Made by a program: the position numbers and the translations under genes
The notes under the pieces: model-generated
Told to the model about the DNA's origin: nothing
The model's input: the letters and a program-made list of their open reading frames with translations, nothing else
Database searches by the model: none
In this document: piece by piece, positions 36,539 to 46,646 of the stretch
Layout: every line of letters begins with the position of its first letter
Position numbering within the stretch: the stretch's first letter is position 1
NCBI GenBank assembly: GCA_030710605.1
Contig: CP092865.1
Location: 144,135,081 to 144,199,080, forward strand
DNA from: Cordylochernes scorpioides
Lineage: Eukaryota > Arthropoda > Arachnida > Pseudoscorpiones > Chernetidae
Direction of reading: 5' to 3'
DNA: 64,000 bases

Positions 36539-36840
36539 TTTTTTTTGCTTATCCCTAGTACACGTGGTACAGGCCATGGTAATCATGGTGGGTAGTAGTA
36601 GGCGACTGCTTTTACTGTAAGTGCACCCACATGTCTACACATGTGAAAAGCAGTTAGACTTTGCACTTACAAATAAGCCAGAGCCGCGTTTGATTACTTA
36701 CACTCGCTGGTAGGGTTGGACTTTTGCAAGAATCGGGGTCATTTTTTTTTTATATCAGAAAAAAGTGCCCAATGCGGGAATCGAACCCGGGTCCTAGCGG
36801 TCGAAAACCAACGGTTTAGACCATCCTTCCACCGATCCCC
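36539..36840 (-). mobile_element. Full-length tRNA-derived SINE
   Basis: Read on the minus strand it starts with a tRNA-like head (GGATCGGTGGAAGGATGGTC through GGTTCGATTCCCGCATTGGG), which contains a good B box, GGTTCGATTCC, and an A-box-like TGGTCTAAACC. It continues with the body shared by the other copies and ends in an A tail. Flanking duplications are TAGTTCTACTGT (36,527-36,538) and TAGATCTACTGT (36,841-36,852). The tRNA species of origin was not determined. Confidence 0.85.
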
Positions 36841-37377
36841 TAGATCTACTGTACCAGCAATGACAGAGAGCAAAACATCCGTAGTTTATGTTAGGTTACT
36901 GACACAGAAAACCTACAACCATTTAGATGATTCATATGAAAGGATTTTATTTTGCAAACACTATAATATATATAATATAATATTTTATATATGGTATAAT
37001 ATGTACATAAATTATATTCACTAAAAAATGGAGAGAGAATTTTTTTTTTAAAAAGGTCTATATTTCCAAAAAAAAGAGAGAGAAGAGAAAAGAAAAAAAA
37101 AAAAAAGAGACAATCAAGTATGCATAATAATATATAATAATTAAAAAAAAACACATATAAATAATTTAGACTTATATATAATAATTATCATATTGCAGTG
37201 AAATTTGTATTGTTATTTACAGCAATAGAATTAACAACAAGTTACAAAATAAACTTTCACAAAAATATATATATATATATGTTTATATAGGGATAGAGAG
37301 AAAGAGAGAGAGAGAGATGTGGGGGTTGAAGAAGAAGGAAGAAAAAAAGCAACTCAAAATGTGGGATTTGGCAGATG

Positions 37378-37541
37378 TCAGATGAAGCGAGTTCTCTTGT
37401 GTGTGGGGGAGTCCATGGTGACATCCGTGGAAGCCGGCCTCTTGCGGTCCACCGGGGGGTGGTGGTCCTCGCTGCCACTCCGGGGGCGGCTGTAGCCCCT
37501 CCCGCTAGGGGACCCTGCTGAACCCTGCTGTCTGCCAACCC
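37378..37541 (-). CDS. Terminal coding exon of an unidentified gene
   Basis: On the minus strand an acceptor, TGTGTGTCTGGCAG, is followed by an open frame to a TGA at 37,378-37,380. The product is low-complexity and basic: SAGSPSGRGYSRPRSGSEDH, then PPVDRKRPASTDVTMDSPTH, ending KRTRFI. The exon begins with two bases of a split codon, fitting the one base left by the exon ending at 41,720. It is strikingly GC-rich against AT-rich introns. KRP and HKRTR could be parts of a nuclear localisation signal. The protein family is not recognised. A possible poly(A) signal (AATAAA on the minus strand) lies near 36,946-36,951, just beyond the inserted SINE. The overlapping 99-codon frame at 37,257-37,556 is in another phase and is rejected. 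Confidence 0.65.
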
Positions 37542-37594
37542 CTGCCAGACACACACACTGGCTAGAGCAACAGTCTAGAATGGTGCTTTGCCAT

Positions 37595-37780
37595 TACAGT
37601 AGAACTACCTCCCTGTAAAGGACAACACCTAATTGCAGAGCCAAACTGTCCTTTAGGGAGAGGTGTTCTCTTACCAGAGAGTTGCTATATAGTAAAAACG
37701 GTAAATTTGCAAATGAAAACTGTCCTTTATAGAGAAGTGTCCTCTAGTGTGAGTGTCCTTTACAGAAGGGTTCTACTGTA
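37595..37780. mobile_element. CAGTAGAAC MITE, left of an inverted pair
   Basis: TACAGTAGAACTACCTCCCT to GGGTTCTACTGTA. It lies just upstream of the acceptor of the terminal exon, in the presumed last intron, and forms a large inverted repeat with the next copy at 37,814. Confidence 0.9.
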
Positions 37781-37813
37781 TAAGGAAGATATGGGAGGTG
37801 CCCTTACAATATA

Positions 37814-37995
37814 ATACAGTAGAACCTCCATGAGAAGACACTCACACTAGAGGACACCTCTCTACAAAGGACAGTTTTCATTGTCAAATTATCATTTTTA
37901 CTATTTAGCAACTCTCAGGTAAGAGGACACCTCTTCCTAAAGGACACTTTGGCTCTGCAATTAGGTGTTGTCCTTTACAGGGAGGTTCTACTGTA
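37814..37995. mobile_element. CAGTAGAAC MITE, right of an inverted pair
   Basis: Opposite orientation to the copy at 37,595, with the complete ends TACAGTAGAACCTCCATGAG and GGGAGGTTCTACTGTA. The spacer (AAGGAAGATATGGGAGG...CTTACAATATAA) is partly repeated after this copy, which suggests a local duplication. Confidence 0.9.
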
Positions 37996-38340
37996 TAAGG
38001 AAGATATGGCGTGTGTCCTTACAATATAATATAATATAAACAGAAATATCCTTTCCTAATGAAGAAAGGAAAGTAAAATGTAGGGCCATTGGTCCTTGTC
38101 AGTTAGTACTTCAATGAATCCTTCAGTGGCTGGCTATACAGCAGCAGGTACATCCTAATACACTAGTCTCCTGCTGCATTGGTTGCTGAAAGAAGAATAG
38201 GTAGAAAGACCTGAATGAAAACATTACAATTTGGATTATATTGTTGTTGTGTTGTTTCTTATTCCCTTGTGTAAAGATTACACAAATTCCATAAGTTCAT
38301 GCTCCTAGAGCAATTAGGATTATAGAAAAGAAATAAAAAG

Positions 38341-38450
38341 GTAACAAAGACCAAATCCAAATTTATTTATTAACTACCAATTTAATTTGGTTGTGTCTTG
38401 TTACTTTTGTTGTTTCTAATCTATAACCCCAAATTGTGCCTTATTGTTTT
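38341..38450. mobile_element. Decayed palindromic element
   Basis: GTAACAAAGACCAAATCC on the left; TTTCTAATCTATAACCCC and AATTGTGCCTTATTG, the one-sided tail, on the right. Most of the arms are lost. Confidence 0.6.
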
Positions 38451-38929
38451 TTGATAAGACAAACATTTCATTGACTTGGTCTTATTACCTATTTGAAAAG
38501 TATACACAGTTTCCAAGTATTCAACCACAGCCATTGAAATAATCCTCAATCAAAAGACACACACGTTATTAATGAGAAAAACAGTTGACCTAAATGTGAA
38601 ACTAAATGGGGGAAGAAATGCTTCAACAAGGCAACAATGCAATTAGACAGAACTGACTCACCAACCAAATTGGTGGCTTAATCAGTAACTTCTCATTTTA
38701 GATATTGCTAGCTTTCCCAACCAGACAAGATTGTGTAACTCCCATGCCAAGTGAAACCCCACCATGTGAACAATCCCTCTTGAAGCCAATAAATCCATCC
38801 ACCAAATAAACAAGGATCCTCACATTGCAGGAAAAACATTGATGAGAATACAAACATAAAAGGTAACTACACCAAATCCACATGGAATTTGTGTAATCTT
38901 TACACAAGGGGATAAGAAACAACAACAAC

Positions 38930-39066
38930 ACCAAATCCAAATAAATAAATAGTGTGTGACATTTCAGTAACAGTGTTGTTACCCAGACAAAAGACAATAT
39001 ATTTATTTGGATTTGGTCTCTTGTTACCTTTTATTTCTAATCTATAATCCAAATTGTACCATATCA
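38930..39066. mobile_element. Palindromic element with short loop
   Basis: ACCAAATCCAAATAAATAAA to ATTTATTTGGATTTGGTCTC, followed by the tail CTAATCTATAATCCAAATTG and ATATCA. The left end is truncated relative to the consensus and abuts another repeat (GGGGATAAGAAACAACAAC) that also occurs at 39,165 and, inverted, near 38,255 and 44,820. Confidence 0.75.
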
Positions 39067-40244
39067 GAATACAACCCTTTACAGGACCTTTGGGAGAGGC
39101 CGCTGCTTATCATCAAACAGCTCAAAGAGCATGAACTCATGGAATTTGTGTAATATTTACACAAGGGGATAAGAAACAACAGAATACAACCATGTTAGTG
39201 ACTTCAGAAGGGGTTCAGATGAAGAGAATGCTCTAAAGTCAGGAGCCTTTGTAATTTCTTTGATGAAAATAGACTTCACAAATTCTAAACTATGGGGGTT
39301 ATATATATACCTATTTTTCGCATTCCTATGGGACAACTGATGCCCTTCACCTCTCAGCTCCTAATGGTCCATTGAAAGTGATCTTCCCATTCTGATTCAA
39401 CTATGGAGATACTCCAGAAGACCTCCGTTTACTAAGAAACAACAACTCTGGAGCTTCAAAGACATCAAACCTCATCAAATAAAAATCACAAATGCCACAG
39501 TTATTTAAAAGTCTCTTAACAAGATAACATAAAAGCACAGAAACTGTTTTTAAACCTCCTTGAAAAATTTGGATAAAAAATTGATATGAAAACCTTGACA
39601 AATCAGAAATCGGCATCTTTACAATTGATAATCACACATATGAATAATGTAAAAAAAAAAACCCAAATGAGCATTTTAGATGGCAGAGCGCCATCTAGTG
39701 GAACAAAAAAATCAACTAAACGTTGATTTAACTTGTTCCGTGATAATTGGCCAACCCATTTTCTTGAAAAATCAAGAAAAAGCCAACCACGTACATGTTT
39801 CAGGCTGTTGGCTTTCATCTGCGTGCTGCAGGCTGTACCTCTACAAACAAAAATTTGGTCCAAGAGGAATGAATGGAAGATATACCACATTGATAACTAT
39901 TCAACTTCCCACAAACCCTGAATAAACTATAGAACTCAATAAATTGCAAGCTTTGGAAATGTACACAGAAAAATGGTGAGAATCTACACACTCTAATATC
40001 ATTATCGGACAAAGAATTTTGTTGGTACTATTCCTCCAAACACAGAAAGAAAATTTCGACTGCCCAGTCACACATGGTAGTTCTTGATGTAATGATTGAA
40101 AGTGATAAATTTAGTTGCTTTGAGTGTGAATGACAACAAATCATTCTGGAAATTTGTCCTGAGAACTTTATGCAGTAAGCCTAGTACTTGGAAAACCAAA
40201 TGCTGTAGGACTTTCTCTCAGAAATGGTACAATAGTTCACAAAA

Positions 40245-40698
40245 TACAGTAGAACCACCTCTCTCTAAAGGATAACACCTAGTTGCAGAGCTAAAGTGGC
40301 CCTTTAGAGAGAGGGGTCCTCTTACTAGAGAACAGCTAAGTGGTAAAAATAGTTAATTTTGGTGATTAAAACTGTCCTTTGTATAAAAACAAGGTAATAA
40401 GACCAAATACAAAATAGATAGTGTGTGACATTTCAGTAACAGCATTGTCACCATCAGACAAAAGTATTACATTATTAAAAAAATCACAGCATGTTTTTAA
40501 ATAGTTTCTCATTCAGTGCTTTTGTCTAATGATGGTCTAATAATAATAATGCTGCTGTTACCAAAATGTCACACACTATTTATTTATATGGTCTTATTAC
40601 TTTGTGTTTCTAATCTATAATCCAAATCGTACCTTATCATGTCCTTTGTATAGTTTTCCACTTGCAAGGGGGGAGTTCTTCAGGGAGGTTCTAGTGTA
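40245..40698. mobile_element. CAGTAGAAC MITE interrupted by a palindromic element
   Basis: TACAGTAGAACCACCTCTCT at the left and GGGAGGTTCTAGTGTA at the right. The MITE is split at GTCCTTTGTATA by the element at 40,386-40,639, so the palindromic element is the younger of the two. Confidence 0.85.
40386..40639. mobile_element. Palindromic element with 13-bp target duplication
   Basis: Left arm AAACAAGGTAATAAGACCAA, loop of about 70 bp, right arm and the tail TTTCTAATCTATAATCCAAA through CCTTATCA. The 13 bases TGTCCTTTGTATA stand immediately on both sides (40,373-40,385 and 40,640-40,652). The host MITE reads through if one copy is removed, so the insertion borders are certain. Confidence 0.9.
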
Positions 40699-41204
40699 TA
40701 ATGAAACAGATCTCATATAATAATAACTTCTTTGATATGGCACCCAAAAAGTAAAATCACATCCCATATGAGTATAGATGGAAGCAAAATAACAGCTTAA
40801 TTGAATAAATCATCAGCATTCCTCTAACCTCAGCCTTTGATAGGTTCGACCTTTAAAAGAACCTACAAACACATAAATAGGGAGAACAAATGACATTGGT
40901 TCATAGGGATAAAACCTTTATTATCCATTGAGAGCTAGCAATCAGATCAGAGGGAAGTTTAAAACAAGCCACACCAGTGATGAGAGACTTGCCCTAAATC
41001 TACCAATCCCAAAGTATGTCGGAGCCGTCAGAGAGAATCTTTACTCCACAGCAGAAATACTGAAATCTCTAGAACCAGGTGTTACAAGGACTCAAGAACT
41101 TTTTAATAATTCACTCAGTTAATAGCAGAGGTTTTAGTCAATGTGCATAAATATAACATGCGATACTTTGTTCATTTTATATAAAATATATAATTGATCA
41201 TCCA

Positions 41205-41219
41205 CCCCCCCCCCCCCCC
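41205..41219. repeat. Poly-C run
   Basis: Fifteen consecutive C; no function inferred. Length is likely unstable or poorly sequenced. Confidence 0.9.
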
Positions 41220-41258
41220 ATCTCTATACACATGCACACTTCAATTATTCTAAAAATA

Positions 41259-41417
41259 TACAGTAGAACCTCCATAAGAGGACAATATTGACACCTCTCT
41301 ACAAAGAACAGTTTTCATCACCAAAATTAGGAATTTTACCTTCTGGTAAGAAGACAGCTCTCTCTAGCTGAAATATTGGCTCTGCAATTAGGTGTTGTTG
41401 TTTAGAGAGAGATTCTT
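41259..41417. mobile_element. CAGTAGAAC MITE missing its right end
   Basis: TACAGTAGAACCTCCATAAG to TTTAGAGAGAGATTCTT. The expected TCTACTGTA end is replaced by the foldback element at 41,418. Confidence 0.8.
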
Positions 41418-41565
41418 ATCAGGCTTCCAGGTATAAGTAGTTGTTTAGAAAAATTTAATTTAGATCTCTAGGTTTTGGGCATGAAAGCTTTTCTTCCTGC
41501 CCGAAAGATATAGAGATCTGAATTAAAATTTTTCAAAAAACCAAATTTATCCCTGGAAGCCTGAT
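41418..41565. mobile_element. Foldback MITE with ATCAGGCTTCCAGG ends
   Basis: ATCAGGCTTCCAGGTATAA and AGATCTCTAGGTTTTGGGCA are mirrored by TGCCCGAAAGATATAGAGAT and CCCTGGAAGCCTGAT. The loop is only a few bases. One copy is seen in the window. Confidence 0.8.
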
Positions 41566-41719
41566 GATTTCACCTTCATACAAGGGATTATTGAAGATGG
41601 GGGTATCTATTGAACCAGCCTCCAGTCTGAGCAGTGTTCCGAGGCCAGAGCATGGCTTGACTTACAATACAAAGCTAGTTGAGACATCAATCCTATAAAG
41701 TAGGATAACACATGATTAC

Positions 41720-41968
41720 CGCGCAGGGCCTCGCGGAAGGCGTCGTGCAGCGGGGTGGGATCAGCAGGGGCAGTAGTTGAGGTAGCCACAGGCTGGGACC
41801 GCAGCCAGGGGGAAGGAGGGGGACAGCCTGCCAGGAAGGCCAGTAGTTCCTCCCTCCGGATGGTCCTTCTGGGCCGGGACTTGGTCCATTCCACCAGGTC
41901 CCGGTTCCTCTTGTGCATGCCGGTCTTCTGGTTCATGTCGCAGAGCAGAGATGATGACTCCACACAGG
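41720..41968 (-). CDS. Internal coding exon (249 bp) of the same gene
   Basis: On the minus strand, acceptor GTGTGTTGGGGCAG, open frame, donor GCG|GTAATCATG. The exon begins with two bases of a split codon and ends with one. The product includes CVESSSLLCDMNQKTGMHKR, RDLVEWTKSRPRRTIRREEL and AFLAGCPPPSPWLRSQPVA, ending HDAFREALR. Codon use is GC-rich with strongly protein-like composition. Joining to 37,541 keeps the frame and gives a glycine at the border. I do not recognise the family; the basic cluster (SRPRRTIRR) may bind nucleic acid or act in nuclear import, which is speculation. Confidence 0.75.
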
Positions 41969-42264
41969 CTGCCCCAACACACAAACAGCATTATTCATGG
42001 TGGTGCCATGGTTAAACCAATTCCTGAAGTCCACTCCTCTCCAATTTTGTGATGCATTATTCATAGCTTTGCTTAATACAACAATTCCCAAAGAGATGGT
42101 TCTTGAAGTCTTAAGGGGATACTAGTGAGCTTAGAAAGCATTCAGGAAGGCTAGGGGATAGTGGCTCTTTATGAACATACTGCCAACACTTCTCCATAAC
42201 AATTTCAAAGAGAGATTTAAGGATATTCTAGAATTGAATATACCAACATGAATTAAAAAATCAT

Positions 42265-42442
42265 TACAGTATAAGCCCATGAGAGTATACTCACGCTAGA
42301 GGACACCTCTCTACAAAGGACAGCTTTCATTTTCATAATTACCATTTTTATAATTTAGTAACTCTCCGGTAAGAGGACATCTCTCCCTAAAGGACACTTT
42401 GGCTCTGTAATTAGGTGTCCTTTACAGGGAGGTTCTAATGTA
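42265..42442. mobile_element. CAGTAGAAC-type MITE
   Basis: TACAGTATAAGCCCATGAGA to GGGAGGTTCTAATGTA; internal words identical to the other copies. It lies in the presumed 7.1-kb intron. Confidence 0.85.
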
Positions 42443-42591
42443 TTATTATTATTTTTTAAGTGGCTTGAAAATGTTTAGGAGCCTAAAACCAGGTACTTAT
42501 CTTCATCAGAATAGGAATTGGACAGGGTAAATGTCAAAATGAAATTTATCCAAAACAGTCTGAGGATTAGCTTTCCTTACTTTTTTTTTCA

Positions 42592-42892
42592 ATTATCCAT
42601 AGTACACGTGGTACAGGCCATGATAATCATGGTGGGTAGTTAGCGACTGCTTTTACTGTAAGCGCACCACATGTCTACACATGTGAAAAGCAGTTCGACT
42701 TTGCACTTACAAATGTGCCAGAGCCCCATTTGGTTGCTTGCACTCGCTGGTGGGGTTGGACTTTTGCAAGAATCGAGGACCATTTTGGAGCATTTTTTTT
42801 TTTAAATCAGAAAAAGTGTCCAATGCGGGAATCAAACACGGGTCGTAGTGGTCGAAAACCAAACGGTTTAACCAGCCTTCCACCGACCCAGC
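42592..42892 (-). mobile_element. Full-length tRNA-derived SINE with clear TSD
   Basis: Minus-strand head GGGTCGGTGGAAGGCTGG and a B-box-like TGTTTGATTCCCGCATTGG, body, A tail. The 11-base duplication CTTTCCTTACT is found at 42,581-42,591 and 42,893-42,903, proving the borders and showing that the head is part of the inserted unit. Confidence 0.9.
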
Positions 42893-43439
42893 CTTTCCTT
42901 ACTGACAAGACTTAACAAAGAACCAGTTATGGTTGAAATGGGACTCAAACAGCTTGCACACAATGTCCTTCTTCAGTGGCATAACTGATATAGATATCCT
43001 CAAAGCCATCATACAAAGAACCTAGATGTTGTAGGGTGAAAGAAGAGTCAATCTGAAGAGTGTTGGATTTAGTAACCTCCAACATACACTACTGTAGACA
43101 AAAATTGGGAGAGAGAAAACAAAATGTCTTGATGCCTTTTTGCTTAAGCACACACTTGATAAGTTTGTAATATATTTATAATGCTCTTTATTTCCATACA
43201 CAAAGGCCACAAGAAATCCACATTAAAAGAAAGAGAGGCTAGGTATGTAGAGTGAATAAAATTACATTTTAGAGAAGAATTTTAAATTGAAAATAAGCTC
43301 CTAATGTAGCAACATAGTGAAGATATTGCTAGGTGACTATCCCTCTTTAATGCTACTGATGAGAGATAACTGAGTTGGCTGGGGAGAATGCCGTCCACAT
43401 ATGATCTTGAAATGACCTTGTGAGAGGGAGGGAGATTTC

Positions 43440-43768
43440 CACCCTATCTTTCCACCTTTGCCAGTCCCAAGCCTGGATGGAAAGGAGAAAGGGGAGCAGT
43501 AACAAGCTCACTAAAAAACCTGGGTTCAGCTGGCCTGGCTGATAGTACTTTGTAAGGGCTCCTAATCCAGGGATACAGGATGAGCAGCGTCTGTACTCCA
43601 TATTAGGAGTGGCTGTACATGGCATCTGTTCCTCATGTCAGAGGCGGCCATTTCATATTGGAGATAAAGTCAGTGGCTTGTTACTGAGTAGTGCTCCCAG
43701 TCTTAATGACAAAGACAGACACATTGTACTTCACCCAGTCATGATGGTTGTCAAATCACCTTCTGCCT
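43440..43768 (+). mobile_element. RTE-like LINE 3' end fragment, diverged
   Basis: Begins near CCTTTGCCAGTCCCAAGCC, passes GGGCTCCTAATCCAGGGATA, and ends at CACCCAGTCATGATGGTTGT without the terminal AAG-rich tail. Confidence 0.6.
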
Positions 43769-43943
43769 CTCTCTTTTCTTTATTCTAAAACCTCTTCTAT
43801 TTTGGAGACTGTACTGGTTGGTTTCTAGATAAACACAGTAATACCCAAAAACATACACCAGGGTGGTGGTACTTAGCAATGTCAGTGATACCAAGTAAAA
43901 TCACAGCAGACCAAGCTAGAATTAAGACATTACAGTTATTTGA

Positions 43944-44170
43944 TAAAGCACAATTTTGATTAAAGATCCAAGAAAATAAAGACCTAATCCAAATAAATTG
44001 ATAGTGTGTGATGTTTCGGCAACAGCGTAGTTACCATCATCAGACAAAATAATAATTTATTCTTTATTTAAAATAATGATTTATTCTTTTGTCTGATGAT
44101 GGTAACAACGCTGTTACCGAAACGTCACACACTATTAATTTATTTAGATTAGATCATATTTTCTTGCATT
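43944..44170. mobile_element. Palindromic element, variant subfamily, minus orientation
   Basis: The one-sided tail is on the left (TAAAGCACAATTTTGATTAA), then the arms AAGACCTAATCCAAATAAAT and its mirror ending ATTTTCTTGC. AGTTATTTGA occurs on both sides (43,934-43,943 and 44,171-44,180), a likely target duplication. Confidence 0.85.
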
Positions 44171-44253
44171 AGTTATTTGAAAACTATTTTTTGGTATTTG
44201 TATTTAAGGAAACAATAAAGACCTAAACTTTGATAACTTGAGTTAGATATGAA

Positions 44254-44461
44254 ACACTCATGGACAAAACTTAAGGAAGTGGAAAATCTTTGATGTCACC
44301 AGTCATCTATATAATATACATTTTTAAAAAGACAGAGGCTGTTAACACTTGGTTATCTCTTGTGTCTTCAATAAAGGTCACTGTAATATATTTCAGAGTT
44401 ATTGTCTTAATTCCGATATACATAAAAGATAAAACCTCCTTAAAGTTTTGTCCTTGAGTGT
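44254..44461. mobile_element. Tc1/mariner-like MITE, best-preserved copy
   Basis: ACACTCATGGACAAAACTTA and TAAAGTTTTGTCCTTGAGTG are the inverted ends of a 208-bp element, related to 21,231-21,440 and 48,696-48,961. Confidence 0.8.
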
Positions 44462-44668
44462 AAATTAACTTCTAAATGGAAGGCTAAGGCTGTCTATAAT
44501 TGTAACCAATTAATAGGTTAACAAAATACCCTAGTAAAATGGTAACATTTAACTAGATGAAGTGTGGTGTGCTTGAAAGCTTGCATTTTGTTCGCAAGAC
44601 ATACTTCCCCATAGGATCTAATCTCAATACTGAAGAAATAATGAGTGCATCTTTGCACTTTAACCAAT

Positions 44669-44968
44669 TACAGTAGAACATGCTTCATGAGAAGACACCT
44701 CTCTACCAAGGACAGTTTACACTATCAGAATTACATTTTTTTTTTACTAATATGAGCAACTCTCTCTTGTAAGAAGACTGCAACTAGGTGTTGTTTACAG
44801 AGAGGTAGTTCTTTTGTTATTGTTTCTTATCCCCTCGTGCACAAATTCCATGAGTTCATGCTCCTCGAGCCTCATGGAATGGGATGCAGCTTTCATTGAT
44901 CATGGCAACATGATCCAGGCACACTTTGGTGAAAGTCTGTCTTTGCCTGTAGAGGTAGTTCTAATGTA
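44669..44968. mobile_element. CAGTAGAAC MITE interrupted by another repeat
   Basis: Starts TACAGTAGAACATGCTTCAT and ends GGTAGTTCTAATGTA. Between about 44,810 and 44,950 it contains foreign sequence with GTTTCTTATCCCCTCGTGCA, related to repeats at 38,255 and 39,165. GAGGTAGTTCT occurs on both sides of the insert and could be its target duplication. Confidence 0.7.
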
Positions 44969-45311
44969 AATATGTAAATTATAAACAAGAGAGCGGCTTT
45001 CACATCTGCTTCTTGAAGGCTGTGTCAGCGATGTTTATAAACATCTCAGTCTAGGTTCGCCACATTCTGCTGTAGACACCATGGAAGAGGAGGGCTCCCA
45101 TTTAGCAAATAGAACACTTCTATCCCTAGCTGATGGATGGTTCTATATTTAGTTGATGGGGCCTGGCATCTCTTGGTCCACTTTCTTTTTGGCCAGACCT
45201 CTTCAAAATAAAACTTCTCAATACAACAGAGAAATCACATCTGTATACAATTTTTTAAAAATGGTATTTAATAAAAACAGTGTAGAACCTGATACGGTAA
45301 AATTTAGATTA

Positions 45312-45468
45312 TACAGTTAAACCTGTCTAACTTTGGGACTCACCAAAATAGGGTGCTATAGAGAGGTCACTTTTAATGTAAATTGTTTACATTTTAATTT
45401 TTAATATCGGGCGCTATAGAGAGGAAGGCGCTATTTAGAGGGGGGCACTATAGACAGGTTTAACTGTA
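45312..45468. mobile_element. Small MITE with CAGTTAAACCTGTC ends
   Basis: TACAGTTAAACCTGTC to GACAGGTTTAACTGTA; inner GGGCGCTATAGAGAGGAAGG. Second copy of the family at 24,394. Confidence 0.88.
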
Positions 45469-45473
45469 TATTA

Positions 45474-45591
45474 GAAACATAAGGTAACCACACCAAATCC
45501 AAATAAATAAATAGTGTGTGACATTTCAGTAACAGGGTTGTTACCAAAATGTCACACTATTTATTTATTTGGATTTGTTCTTGTTACCTTA
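45474..45591. mobile_element. Palindromic element, short form
   Basis: AAACATAAGGTAACCACACC to its mirror GTTCTTGTTACCTT with almost no loop. It sits six bases to the right of the previous MITE. Confidence 0.75.
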
Positions 45592-45730
45592 AATGTAGAA
45601 CCTCTTTAATTCAAAGCTGACAGAAATTCAACATTTAGTTTAATTCAACTTTTTTTTTTTTCAAATTCCATTAGAATTGATCTACTTCAAATTTAACCAA
45701 CTATAAACATAAGGTAATAAGGCCAAATTT

Positions 45731-45907
45731 TGATTTGAAGGAATAGTATCTTGCCACAAATGAACATTTGTAACTGTACAAAAGTTTAAAATAATAAATC
45801 ATGAATTTTGATCAAACTCTTGTTCGAGAAAGGGCAAGACCCGAAAGCTCCCAATAAATGTATTATTTTAAAAACACCTATACTTGTGGTAAGTCACTTA
45901 TTTAATC
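45731..45907. repeat. Dispersed repeat, about 175 bp, copy 1
   Basis: GATTTGAAGGAATAGTATCT through AAGTCACTTATTTAATC matches 46,297-46,472 almost base for base. Copy 2 lies inside a pogo-like element, so this may be a detached piece of that element or an insertion of its own. Confidence 0.85.
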
Positions 45908-46015
45908 ATGTCCTATGATAATGGATTTTTCTGATCATTTAATTAGCATAAATCTAATTTAGTCTAGTATCTAATCTAAAATCATCATGAAAATCCTAGG
46001 TAAAGTTTCATTAAA

Positions 46016-46145
46016 AACAAGGTAATAAGACCAAATACAAATAAATAGTGTGAAATTTCTGTAACAATGCTGTTACTGTTAAAAACTATTTACTTATTTG
46101 GTCTTATTACCTTGCGTTTCTAATCTATAATCCAAAAATTGTGCA
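46016..46145. mobile_element. Palindromic element, decayed
   Basis: AAACAAGGTAATAAGACCAA, then GTCTTATTACCTTGCGTTTC and the tail TAATCTATAATCC. Arms are shortened by deletions. Confidence 0.75.
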
Positions 46146-46169
46146 TTATTATAATTGTATATTAAAAGA

Positions 46170-46646
46170 TACAGTCGACTCTCAATAATGTGAAACTTGT
46201 TAATTTGAATATCTCGATAATTTGAAATTTTTTCCCAGTTACTTGAAAAATACTCGCAATAAAGGTTGAATAAAATCAATATTAATTGGTAATTGGGATT
46301 TGAAGGAATAGTATCTTGCCACAAATGAACATTTGTAACTGTACAAAAGTTTAAAATAATAAATCACAAATTTTGATCAAACTCTTGTTTGAGAAAGGGC
46401 AAGACCCGAAAGTTCCCAATAAATGTATTATTTTAAAAAGACCCATACTTGTGGAAAGTCACTTATTCAATCTTGTATCAACATAGTATGTATATCCTGA
46501 AACTGCCAAAACTTCAAACTCTTGTTTACTCGATTTTTTTTTCCTCCCTCTATCTTAGTTGTTTAAACTCGTGATATTTTGAACTCTTGATAAATTGAAA
46601 TTTTTCTCTGGTCCCTTTAATTTCAAATTATCAAGAGTCGACTGTA
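46170..46646. mobile_element. Pogo/Tigger-type non-autonomous element
   Basis: TACAGTCGACTCTCAATAAT at the left is mirrored by ATTATCAAGAGTCGACTGTA at the right. TA-bounded CAGTCGACTCT ends followed by TTGAA-rich subterminal repeats (AATTTGAATATC, ATAATTTGAA) are typical of pogo-like elements. There is no transposase. It contains the 175-bp repeat at 46,297-46,472. Confidence 0.75.
46297..46472. repeat. Dispersed repeat, about 175 bp, copy 2
   Basis: Partner of 45,731-45,907, here within the pogo-like element. Confidence 0.85.

Noticed and set aside
36768-36840. A tRNA gene on the minus strand
   Set aside because: The tRNA-like sequence with a B box is the head of a SINE with a target duplication. 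Related heads occur at 42,592 and 53,315 with the same downstream body.
37257-37556. 99-codon minus-strand frame with ATG
   Set aside because: It overlaps the terminal exon in another phase, reads through the simple repeats at 37,260-37,320 and does not join the upstream exon.
40928-41122. 64-codon plus-strand frame (TSDERLALNLPIPKYVGAVR)
   Set aside because: Composition is plausible but there is no recognised motif and no usable splice borders. It may be a fragment of an old element.
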